Shown: piece after piece, positions 56,899 through 64,000 of the stretch
How the letters are laid out: each line of letters starts with the position of its first letter
How positions within the stretch are numbered: the first letter of the stretch is position 1
NCBI GenBank assembly: GCA_902589175.1
Contig: CACIRX010000004.1
Span: 24,369 to 88,368, forward strand
Length of the DNA stretch: 64,000 bases
Source: an uncultured Pelagibacteraceae bacterium
GTDB taxonomy: Bacteria; Pseudomonadota; Alphaproteobacteria; Pelagibacterales; AG-422-B15
Reading direction: 5' to 3'
The notes under the pieces: generated by a model
What the model saw: the letters and a program-made list of their open reading frames with translations, nothing else
The model's database searches: none
Told to the model about the DNA's origin: nothing
Program-made: the position numbers and the translations under genes

Positions 56899-58239
56899 AT
56901 GGATACAAAAAAAGAAGGCAGTTTAGCTGCACCTACACGAGATATAGTAGATTGGAACTCAGATGAATATCTGAACGAAAAAGCTTTAGACGCTGAGATG
57001 CGTCGACAGTTTGAAGTTTGTCATAGTTGTCGACGGTGTTTTAATCTCTGTGATAGTTTTCCGACATTATTTGATTTTATCGACGACTCTCCTAATGAGT
57101 CAGTTGATGATTTAACAAAAAAACATTTCGAGGATGTCACAGATAAATGCACATTATGTGATATGTGTTTTATGACTAAATGTCCTTACGTACCGCCCCA
57201 TGAATTTAATATCGATTTTCCTCATTTGATGCTCAGATACAGAACATATCAAGAAAATCAAAAAAAATTATCTAAAATTCCAAAAGAACTTGCAAAGGTA
57301 GATCGAAATGCGAGTCTCGCAAGACTGTCGCCTAGTATAGCTAATTGGTCATCTGATAAAAAGAATAAACTAACAAGAAGTTCGTTGGAACTTATTACAG
57401 GTATAGACAAAGATGCTGAATTACCTAAGTTCGAAAAAAAGTCATTTCATGATAACTTCAAAAATACATCCAATAAGCTAAATAAAAATGCTCCAGCTTA
57501 TGGAAGAAAGGTCGCAATTTATTCAACATGTTATGTTAACCATAATAATTCAAAAGTAGGAGTAGCAGCTAACAATGTTTTAAATTTTAATGGCGTGGAC
57601 ACAATATCAACTTACCCAGGTTGTTGTGGAATGCCACATCTTGAGCAAGCTCAGCTTGAAAAAGTAAAAATTCAATCGGAAAAAGTCTCAGAAGAACTAT
57701 GTAAACTTATTGATCAAGGTTATGACATAGTAACTCTCACAGCCAGCTGTGGATTAATGTTAAAATTTGAATGGCCATTAATTAACCCAGAAAATAAAAA
57801 TGTTAAACGGCTATCAAAGCATGTTTTCGACATTGATGAATATATTGTTGATATAGCTAAAAAAGAAGGACTTGTTGATGGTTTACAATCTTTTGATGAC
57901 GGAATTACTGTTCACAACGCTTGCCATGCTCGAGCACAAAATATGGGCAATAAAGCACTAGAAATGTTGAAAAAAATTCCCGAAACCAAAGTAGATGTCG
58001 TTGAAAAGTGCGCTGGACATGGAGGAACTTTTGGGGTTATGAAAAAAACAAGAAAGTCGGCAAATAAATACGGCAGGGCGACTGCTCGTCAAATCCGAAA
58101 CAAAAAAAACAAGTATATGGTCTCGGACTGCCCTCTTGCTTGTAAGCATTTAAATGAATTTTTAAATGAAGATAAAGATACAAAATATATTTCAATGCAC
58201 CCAATAGAAGTTATAGCAAAATCCTATAATTTAACTTGA
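56899..58239 (+). CDS. GlpC/HdrD-like Fe-S oxidoreductase subunit
   Basis: A 446-residue soluble protein. Two [4Fe-4S] ferredoxin motifs lie near the N-terminus (Cys41, 44, 47, 51 in CHSCRRCFNLC; Cys84, 87, 90, 95 in CTLCDMCFMTKC). Two cysteine-rich CCG-type domains follow (YPGCCGMPHLEQ and HNACHARAQ...KCAGHGG), as in heterodisulfide reductase subunit D and GlpC. No flavoprotein partner is encoded nearby, so it is not a glycerol-3-phosphate dehydrogenase. Neighbours rubrerythrin and DUF3501 suggest it passes electrons to the diiron protein; this is inference. Confidence 0.85.
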   Translation: MDTKKEGSLAAPTRDIVDWNSDEYLNEKALDAEMRRQFEVCHSCRRCFNLCDSFPTLFDFIDDSPNESVDDLTKKHFEDVTDKCTLCDMCFMTKCPYVPPHEFNIDFPHLMLRYRTYQENQKKLSKIPKELAKVDRNASLARLSPSIANWSSDKKNKLTRSSLELITGIDKDAELPKFEKKSFHDNFKNTSNKLNKNAPAYGRKVAIYSTCYVNHNNSKVGVAANNVLNFNGVDTISTYPGCCGMPHLEQAQLEKVKIQSEKVSEELCKLIDQGYDIVTLTASCGLMLKFEWPLINPENKNVKRLSKHVFDIDEYIVDIAKKEGLVDGLQSFDDGITVHNACHARAQNMGNKALEMLKKIPETKVDVVEKCAGHGGTFGVMKKTRKSANKYGRATARQIRNKKNKYMVSDCPLACKHLNEFLNEDKDTKYISMHPIEVIAKSYNLT

Positions 58240-58269
58240 TATTTAATGATTAATTATTAGGTAAGTGAT

Positions 58270-58863
58270 ATGCCAATTGAACAAAAAAAAATCGACTCAT
58301 CAGATTTACTAGACTTAAATACTTATTCAAAAGAGCGTAAGGCAATTCGAAAAGAAGTTGTTGCAATGAAAAAAAATAGACGAGTAGAGTTAGGACCACA
58401 TTCTACTTTCTACTTTGAAAATTTTTTTACAATGAAGGCTCAAATACAGGAAATGCTTTATATTGAAAAAGGTGGCGATGAGCAATTAAGAGATGAGTTA
58501 GAGGCATATAATCCACTAATACCAAATGGTTCAGAATTAGTTGCAACATTCATGTTTGAAATAGATAATCCAATAACTAGAAAAAAAGTTTTGTCTTCTC
58601 TAGGTAATGTAGAAAATAAGACATACATAAAGGTTAATGGAAATAAAATTTTTGCTGTGCCTGAAAATGACGTAGATCGTACAGACAATTCAGGAAAAAC
58701 ATCATCAGTTCATTTTCTGCACTTTAAATTTGAAGATCATCATATCAGAGATTTTAAAGATATGGATTGCACTGTTGAGATTGGAACCGACCACGAACAC
58801 TATCCACATATTTCTTTATTTACTAATGAGGTAAGGTCTGCACTAATAAAAGATTTTGATTAA
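58270..58863 (+). CDS. DUF3501 family protein
   Basis: A 197-residue soluble protein of the DUF3501 family, function unknown. Recognisable segments are DLLDLNTYSKERKAIRKEV, LGPHSTFYFENFFTMKAQIQEML, ELEAYNPLIPNGSELVATFM and HFLHFKFEDH-like VHFLHFKFED. It follows the Fe-S gene by 30 bp, and the rubrerythrin/Fe-S/DUF3501 set recurs in other proteobacteria. His and Glu residues near the C-terminus (GTDHEHYPH) could bind metal, but this is only a possibility. Stop overlaps dut (TTAA). Confidence 0.85.
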   Translation: MPIEQKKIDSSDLLDLNTYSKERKAIRKEVVAMKKNRRVELGPHSTFYFENFFTMKAQIQEMLYIEKGGDEQLRDELEAYNPLIPNGSELVATFMFEIDNPITRKKVLSSLGNVENKTYIKVNGNKIFAVPENDVDRTDNSGKTSSVHFLHFKFEDHHIRDFKDMDCTVEIGTDHEHYPHISLFTNEVRSALIKDFD

Positions 58864-59321
58864 TCTTTTCCAGTAGATCCAAATCCTCCATCTCCTCTTT
58901 TTGTTTGATCAAGATCTTGAACTTCTTTAAACGTTACCTGTATAGCGTTTGTGAAGACCATTTGAGCAATTCTATCTTTTGGATGAACAGTAAATTCATC
59001 TTTGCTTAAATTTATTAATACAACTTTAATTTCACCTCTATAATCACTGTCTATTGTTCCAGGAGTGTTTAATATTGTTATACCATGTTTAAATGCTAAA
59101 CCAGATCTTGGCCGAATCTGAGCCTCCAAACCTTTTGGCATTGCAATTGAAATTCCACATGGAATAATTTCTCTTTCCCATGGACGAATTTTAATTGAAT
59201 TTTCAATGGACGCACTTAAGTCAACTCCAGCAGCCTCATCGGTTTGATAATAAGGAACATCAAAATCCTTAAGCTTTGAAATTTTTTTTATATGTACTTC
59301 TGAGAAAGGTAGATTAGCCAA
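58860..59321 (-). CDS. dut: Deoxyuridine 5'-triphosphate nucleotidohydrolase
   Basis: Trimeric dUTPase keeping uracil out of DNA. Motifs in order: YQTDEAAGVDLSA, IRPRSGLAFKHG, LNTPGTIDSDYRGE, and the C-terminal GDGGFGSTGK. All five conserved motifs are present in 153 residues. It follows coaBC by 10 bp on the same strand, the usual ubiE-ubiB-coaBC-dut order. Confidence 0.97.
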   Translation of the reverse strand: MANLPFSEVHIKKISKLKDFDVPYYQTDEAAGVDLSASIENSIKIRPWEREIIPCGISIAMPKGLEAQIRPRSGLAFKHGITILNTPGTIDSDYRGEIKVVLINLSKDEFTVHPKDRIAQMVFTNAIQVTFKEVQDLDQTKRGDGGFGSTGKD

Positions 59322-59331
59322 ATCAATAATA

Positions 59332-60528
59332 TCAATTATTTAAGTGAAGAGAAATTTTTTGACACAGTTTCTTGGCTACTTCTTTTTTTGTCATCAATTC
59401 CCAGTTTTCAGAATATAGTTTTGACGTAAAGTATATTTTATTTGTATCCTGATTAAATATACTATTTTCTGAAACATTGTTGCCTAGAACCCAATCACAG
59501 CCTTTTTTATTTAATTTTTCATCAGAGTTTCTTTCAAGATTACTAGTCTCAGCTGCGAATCCTACTACCAGTTTTGGCCTTAGATGGTTTCTTTTACTTA
59601 GTCTTTCCAAAATATCTGGGTTTTCTTCTAAAATAATATTTTGACGTGATCCATCTTTCTTTATCTTTGTAATCTCTTTATTAGCAATCTTATAATCTGC
59701 TACGGCAGCGGCACATACTGCTATATCTGCTGGCAGTGAATTTTCGCATGCTTCTAACATTTGATCAGCTGAGTCCACTTTTATGACTTGTTCTACATTA
59801 GGCTCGGCTAAGCTCGTTGGGCCAGAAACTAAAGTTGTTTTTGCACCTAAGCTTTGTAATGTTTCTGCTATTGCATAGCCCTGTTTTCCAGAGGACTCAT
59901 TAGAGATAAATCTTACAGGGTCTATCATTTCTTTAGTAGGACCAGCAGTCACTAAAGCAGTTCGATTCACAAGAGGTTTATAATCAAGCGCATCAAAATA
60001 TTTTTTAATAAATTTTACGACTTCATTCGTTTCAGCCATGCGGCCTTCACCGTATTCACCACAAGCCATTTCACCGTTATCCGGGCCGATAAATTCGACA
60101 CCATCGTTTTTCAATGTCTCAACATTTCTTTGTGTAGAATTATTCAACCACATTCTTACATTCATTGCCGGTGCAATCAGTATTGGCTTGTTTGTAGCCA
60201 TGAGAACAGTAGATGCAAGATCATCAGCTACCCCGTAAGCCATTTTTGAAATCATATTTGCAGTCGCTGGAGCAACTAAAATAATATCTGACAATCTAGA
60301 AAGTTGAATGTGACCCATTTCATGCTCATCTGTTAAATTAAACAAATCAGTGTAAACTTTGTTTCCTGAGAGACTCTCAATAGATAAAGGTGTTACAAAT
60401 TCAGATCCAGATTTTGTTAAAATACATGTTACGTCTACGTTATTTTTCTTTAATTCACGTATTGTTTCTAGAGACTTATATGCAGCAATTCCTCCAGTAA
60501 TAATCAATAGAACTTTTTTATTTTGCAT
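59332..60528 (-). CDS. coaBC: Bifunctional phosphopantothenoylcysteine decarboxylase/phosphopantothenate-cysteine ligase
   Basis: Two consecutive steps of coenzyme A synthesis. The N-terminal flavoprotein decarboxylase (about 1-185) has GGIAAYKSLE, VAPATANMISKMAYG and PAMNVRMW; the CoaB ligase (about 190-398) has TAGPTKEMIDPVRFISN and ending VGFAAET. I start at ATG 60528 (MQNKKVLL) rather than a GTG three codons upstream. About 398 residues. With coaE in the same window, the two ends of the CoA pathway are near the origin. Confidence 0.96.
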   Translation of the reverse strand: MQNKKVLLIITGGIAAYKSLETIRELKKNNVDVTCILTKSGSEFVTPLSIESLSGNKVYTDLFNLTDEHEMGHIQLSRLSDIILVAPATANMISKMAYGVADDLASTVLMATNKPILIAPAMNVRMWLNNSTQRNVETLKNDGVEFIGPDNGEMACGEYGEGRMAETNEVVKFIKKYFDALDYKPLVNRTALVTAGPTKEMIDPVRFISNESSGKQGYAIAETLQSLGAKTTLVSGPTSLAEPNVEQVIKVDSADQMLEACENSLPADIAVCAAAVADYKIANKEITKIKKDGSRQNIILEENPDILERLSKRNHLRPKLVVGFAAETSNLERNSDEKLNKKGCDWVLGNNVSENSIFNQDTNKIYFTSKLYSENWELMTKKEVAKKLCQKISLHLNN

Positions 60529-60583
60529 TTTGTACACGTATACTTTTTTGTTCTAAATGACTAGTAATAAACGAAAAATTTTT

Positions 60584-62119
60584 CTAAATGAATACAAAAG
60601 TAAGCATTATTCCAACTATAAGGGCTACACCGCCTATTACATATGAATTGCTAGCACTATTTTTTGGCGTTTTATCCTCTTCATTCTTTACAATCAAATC
60701 AAAGGCTTGATCAGCTCTTGAGATAAAGTCGGGAATGTCAGGAACTTTTCTTGCTATACTTTGTAATGCTTGTTGCGTTTGTTGAAGTCTATTTTTTATT
60801 CCTAACTCATCTTTTATCCAAGTTTCAATTTCAGGTTTCGATACTTCCCAAAAATTAATATCTGGATCCAACTTTCTGGCAACGCCCTCAACCGTTATCA
60901 TTGTTTTCTGTAAGAGCAAAAGTTGTGGTTGTAAAAACATATTAAATTGCTTTGTTATATCAAATAACTGGAGAAGCACATTTCCCATTGAAATATTTTT
61001 AGCTTTTTGATTTATGATTGGCTCCCCGATCGATCTCAAAGCTTGTGAAAAATCCTCTATAGATTGATTTTTGTCAATCAAGCTTGCTTCTTGATGAATT
61101 TTTGCAATATGTAAATAATCTTGTTTTATAAATCCATAAATAATTTCTGCTAAATAAGATCTATTTTTTTTATCCAATCTACCCATAATACCAAAATCAA
61201 CTGCTAAAAGTTTACCTTTTGGATTAAGGAATAAATTACCTTGATGAAGGTCGGCATGAAAATACCCATCTCTTATTGACTGTCTTAAAAAATTTATAAT
61301 CAGATTTTCAGCTGCCTGTTTTTTATTTACTTTTTTTTCGTTCAGCTCATCAATTTTATCTGCAGGAACACCAATAATTTTTTCCATCGTGAGTATTTTT
61401 TGAGTAACTTTATCCCAATAAACTTTTGGCACATAAAAACTCTCATCCATATTCGTATTCTCAGATAACTCTGAAGCAGCCGCAGCTTCATATCTTAAAT
61501 CCAGCTCAAACTTTATGACTTCTTTTGCTTTTTTTATTATAGAATTAGGCCTTAACCTTTGAAATTCAGTGAAATTTTCCATGAAAGTGGTAAGCCACTC
61601 AAGCCTTTCCATTTCTTGATTGATTATTTTTTCTATTTCTGGCCTTAGAACTTTAACTGCCACATCAATTTCTGTATTAGATGATTTTATTTTAGCAAAA
61701 TGCACTTGAGCAATTGAAGCTGCGGCAATTGGTTCGCTAAATTGTGAAAAAATACTATCAATACTTGTTCCAAACTCATCTTCAACAATTTCAATAGCTG
61801 TTTTTCTTGAAAAGGGTGGCAAATTATCTCTTAATAATGAGAGATCCTCTGCAATTGTATTGCCTACGATATCAGGCCTTGTAGATATTAACTGTCCAAG
61901 TTTAACAAATGAAGGACCAAGTTCGTTCAATGCTTGCGCAATTCTTAACCCGTCAGATTTATTCTTATGGTTTCTATCATAAGACACGCCTATAGAAATT
62001 AAATTAGTAAAAAAAATAAATAAAAATTTAAATCGTATATTTTTATTTATTAAGATTAATACATTGTACTTTTTTAGTACTCTAATCAGTTTGATCAAAA
62101 AAAGTAAATTACTGAGCAT
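60584..62119 (-). CDS. ubiB: UbiB family atypical kinase/ATPase for ubiquinone synthesis
   Basis: ABC1/ADCK-type protein of 511 residues. SFVKLGQLISTRPDI is the UbiB-specific KxGQ motif; AAASIAQVHFA replaces the usual P-loop, and YFHADLHQGNLFL with VDFGIMGRL hold the metal ligands. The C-terminus has a single hydrophobic segment (YVIGGVALIVGIMLTFVFI). It overlaps ubiE by 11 bp, so the two are coupled. Confidence 0.95.
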   Translation of the reverse strand: MLSNLLFLIKLIRVLKKYNVLILINKNIRFKFLFIFFTNLISIGVSYDRNHKNKSDGLRIAQALNELGPSFVKLGQLISTRPDIVGNTIAEDLSLLRDNLPPFSRKTAIEIVEDEFGTSIDSIFSQFSEPIAAASIAQVHFAKIKSSNTEIDVAVKVLRPEIEKIINQEMERLEWLTTFMENFTEFQRLRPNSIIKKAKEVIKFELDLRYEAAAASELSENTNMDESFYVPKVYWDKVTQKILTMEKIIGVPADKIDELNEKKVNKKQAAENLIINFLRQSIRDGYFHADLHQGNLFLNPKGKLLAVDFGIMGRLDKKNRSYLAEIIYGFIKQDYLHIAKIHQEASLIDKNQSIEDFSQALRSIGEPIINQKAKNISMGNVLLQLFDITKQFNMFLQPQLLLLQKTMITVEGVARKLDPDINFWEVSKPEIETWIKDELGIKNRLQQTQQALQSIARKVPDIPDFISRADQAFDLIVKNEEDKTPKNSASNSYVIGGVALIVGIMLTFVFI

Positions 62120-62798
62120 TTATAATTTTTGTGGCATTGTGTATGGCTACTATTCCATTAAAAATATTACGATAGTTTACATCTTTAAATTTTGTACCCT
62201 CAATTATTTTTTTAAAATTTTCTTGTGATGGGAAATTACTGATTGTTTTTGTCAAGTACTCATAAGGCTTTTCATCTCCAACAATAATTTTACCCATTAC
62301 TGGTATAATTGAAGAATAAAAATTATACACACTTGAAATTGTTTCATTCTCAGCTTTGGAAAATTCTAAGCAATAAAATTTTCCTCCAGGTTTTAACACT
62401 CTATATGCTTCATCCAATGATTTTTCAATATTAGAAAAATTTCTTACACCAAAGGATACTAGGTATGCATCAAATGTATTTTCTTTAAAAGGGAGATTTT
62501 CTGCAGGTGCAACAATCCATTCAATTTTATCTTTAAAGGTGTGATTTTTTTTTCCTTCTTCAACCATAAATTCATTAGGATCACACACAGTAGCCTTTCC
62601 TTTGCCTTTAACTCTTTTTAAAAATCGTCTTGCAACATCACCAGTTCCTCCGGCTACATCAATTATATGCATCTCCTTTTCCGGAGAAAGCCAATCTATT
62701 AGTAATTTTTTCCAATACCTATGTGCACCAAGTGACATAAAATCATTCATGATATCGTATTTGCTCGCAACTTTATCAAAAACTTCTTTTGTTTCCAT
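62109..62798 (-). CDS. ubiE: Ubiquinone/menaquinone biosynthesis C-methyltransferase UbiE
   Basis: SAM-dependent C-methylation of the quinone ring. KVASKYDIMNDFMSLGAHRYWKK is the N-terminal signature, the SAM motif is IIDVAGGTGDVARRF, and SFGVRNFSNIEKSLDEAYRVLKPGG the third. 229 residues. It begins the ubiE-ubiB-coaBC-dut unit on the minus strand, divergent from mutM across 53 bp. Confidence 0.97.
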   Translation of the reverse strand: METKEVFDKVASKYDIMNDFMSLGAHRYWKKLLIDWLSPEKEMHIIDVAGGTGDVARRFLKRVKGKGKATVCDPNEFMVEEGKKNHTFKDKIEWIVAPAENLPFKENTFDAYLVSFGVRNFSNIEKSLDEAYRVLKPGGKFYCLEFSKAENETISSVYNFYSSIIPVMGKIIVGDEKPYEYLTKTISNFPSQENFKKIIEGTKFKDVNYRNIFNGIVAIHNATKIINAQ

Positions 62799-62851
62799 AA
62801 TACGCTTATTTATTTAATATCTTATAAACTAAAAAAGTATAAATATAATAT

Positions 62852-63679
62852 ATGCCAGAGCTACCAGAAGTCCAAACAGTTGTAAATGGCATAAAAAGCA
62901 AAATTAATAAGCATAAAATTTTACGATTCAAGAAATATATAAGTAAATTAAGGTATCCTATCCAAAAAAATTTAGCCTCAGAAGTAGAGAGCTCTACAGT
63001 TACAACTGTTTATCGAAGAGCAAAATATATAATTATAAATTTATCAAATAACAGATCCTTAGTAATACACTTAGGCATGTCAGGAAGGATTATTATTGTA
63101 AAAAATAATAAAAAAAAATTTAAACACACACATTTCTCTATCTTATTTGACAAGAACTTAGTTTTTCAATTTATTGACCCACGAAGATTTGGATATATTT
63201 TCGTTACGGAAACGGCCTCATTAGAAAGCCATAGGTTTTTTGTGAACCTTGGAATTGAGCCCCTTATTAGACAATTTAATGATCGGTATCTTTTGAACGT
63301 AACGAAAAATAAAAAATCACCGATTAAAAATATAATTATGAATCAAAAATATATTGTTGGTGTTGGAAATATTTATGCTTCTGAAGCATTATTTATGTCA
63401 GGTATTCATCCATCCAGGTTAGGTGAAGATATTACAAAACGGGATTGTATAAAATTGGTACGCGCTATTAAAAGTGTACTAAAAAAATCTATAAAATTAG
63501 GCGGTTCAAGCATAAACGATCATAAGATGGTTTCTGGAAAGATGGGATATTTTCAAAATAAATTGTATGTTTATGGTAGGGAGGGATCAAAATGTGCAAA
63601 AAGGTCTTGTCAGTCGCCCATAATACGAATAGTAATATCGCAACGTTCATCATTTTATTGTTCTGAATGTCAAAAATAA
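62852..63679 (+). CDS. mutM: Formamidopyrimidine-DNA glycosylase (Fpg)
   Basis: Removes 8-oxoguanine and formamidopyrimidines from DNA. The catalytic N-terminal Pro2 and Glu3 are in MPELPEVQTV; helix-two-turn-helix and the zinc finger follow (C-x4-C ... C-x2-C; CAKRSC and CSECQK at the end). 275 residues. The C-x4-C first half is seen in other alphaproteobacterial MutM. Precedes rpsT by 16 bp, a conserved mutM-rpsT-dnaA order. Confidence 0.96.
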   Translation: MPELPEVQTVVNGIKSKINKHKILRFKKYISKLRYPIQKNLASEVESSTVTTVYRRAKYIIINLSNNRSLVIHLGMSGRIIIVKNNKKKFKHTHFSILFDKNLVFQFIDPRRFGYIFVTETASLESHRFFVNLGIEPLIRQFNDRYLLNVTKNKKSPIKNIIMNQKYIVGVGNIYASEALFMSGIHPSRLGEDITKRDCIKLVRAIKSVLKKSIKLGGSSINDHKMVSGKMGYFQNKLYVYGREGSKCAKRSCQSPIIRIVISQRSSFYCSECQK

Positions 63680-63695
63680 AAAAATATAGTTAATT

Positions 63696-63959
63696 ATGGC
63701 CAATACAAAATCTGCAAAAGGTAAAGTAAGAGAGATTTCAAAAAAAACAGACATTAATAAATCTGTTAGGAACAGATATCGTACCTATATTAAAAAAGTA
63801 GAACTAAATATTGTTAAAGGCAATAAAAATGAAGCTCAAGAGGCTCTAAAGCATGCAGAGTCAGAAATAATGTCAGCTGTTTCGAAAAAGATTGTTCACA
63901 AGAACACTGCCTCAAGAAAAATTTCACGTTTATCCAGCCAAATAAAATCTATCAAATAG
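63696..63959 (+). CDS. rpsT: 30S ribosomal protein S20
   Basis: Small basic 16S rRNA-binding protein. MANTKSAKGKVREI, RNRYRTYIKKVE and KIVHKNTASRKISRLSSQI are S20 features. 87 residues, standard size. Adjacent to mutM upstream and followed after 25 bp by a start codon that is probably dnaA. Confidence 0.95.
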   Translation: MANTKSAKGKVREISKKTDINKSVRNRYRTYIKKVELNIVKGNKNEAQEALKHAESEIMSAVSKKIVHKNTASRKISRLSSQIKSIK

Positions 63960-63984
63960 ATTCATTAAACTTTTTCCGTAGCTT

Positions 63985-64000
63985 ATGAAAAGCAGTGAAA
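63985..64000 (+). CDS. dnaA: Probable start of dnaA, cut by window end
   Basis: An ATG at 63985 opens a frame reading MKSSE to the edge. rpsT followed by dnaA is the conserved alphaproteobacterial order, but only 16 bases are visible, and no Shine-Dalgarno sequence is clear. Purely positional inference. Confidence 0.3.

Noticed and set aside
56895-56900. TATAAT just after the rubrerythrin terminator as a promoter for the Fe-S gene
   Set aside because: It overlaps the ATG at 56899, so a transcript from it would start inside the coding sequence.
63960-63984. Replication origin (DnaA boxes) at the right end
   Set aside because: Only 25 bp lie between rpsT and the presumed dnaA ATG, and I see no DnaA box there; the origin may lie beyond the window.
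1-64000. CRISPR arrays, insertion sequences, prophage genes, defence systems
   Set aside because: No array of direct repeats, no transposase or integrase, and no gap large enough to hold such elements; the window is core chromosome.

Overview
The window is a gene-dense, AT-rich stretch of chromosome from an alphaproteobacterium. The assignment rests on gene content and order: irr facing fabA-fabB-fabI, a Tim44-domain protein next to fxsA-secB, dapB-dnaJ-dnaK with grpE-rph, murJ-trpS-usp-nfuA, tsaB-fur-plsC-miaB-phoH-ybeY-corC-lnt-metK-trmB, and ubiE-ubiB-coaBC-dut with mutM-rpsT. Low GC, very short intergenic gaps (none above about 130 bp) and absence of mobile elements fit a streamlined marine lineage; the exact clade is inference. 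The right end stops at what is probably the start of dnaA, so the window likely runs up to the origin region. I see no tRNA, rRNA, CRISPR, insertion sequence or prophage.

Layout. 1-6.6 kb: aroE (5' end cut off), coaE, dnaQ and a Nudix hydrolase on +; secB-fxsA on -; a Tim44-like protein on +; a thioesterase and hslVU on -. 6.7-13.4 kb: a histidine operon (hisB, hisH, hisA, hisF, hisE) interleaved with a peroxiredoxin and a DUF1330 gene, followed by HIT, thioesterase, reductase and glycosyltransferase genes. 13.4-21.2 kb, all on -: two short-chain dehydrogenases around an adenosine-kinase-like gene, nth, dapB, and the chaperone genes dnaJ, dnaK, grpE. 21.3-29.6 kb: rph-rdgB, an LppC-type lipoprotein, rsmI, a BON protein, gshB, a lipase-like hydrolase and maeB. 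29.7-36 kb: murJ, trpS, usp, nfuA, a convergent pair of cell-wall enzymes, tsaB. 36-44.2 kb: fur to trmB. 44.2-53.4 kb: the transcription/translation operon nusA-infB-rbfA-truB-rpsO-pnp, then purF. 53.4-58.9 kb: fabI-fabB-fabA on -, divergent irr, and a rubrerythrin / Fe-S protein / DUF3501 cluster. 58.9-64 kb: dut, coaBC, ubiB, ubiE on -, then mutM, rpsT and the presumed dnaA start.

Most genes are housekeeping. The most interesting points are regulatory and architectural: an Irr-box-like palindrome before the rubrerythrin / Fe-S / DUF3501 cluster next to irr; a promoter followed by an intrinsic-terminator hairpin in the leader of nusA, where rimP is missing; a perfect 10-bp inverted repeat between fabA and irr; a divergent gene pair with no intergenic base, whose start codons form CATATG; all eight convergent gene pairs overlapping at their stop codons; and several promoter-like elements so close to the ATG that the mRNAs would be nearly leaderless.
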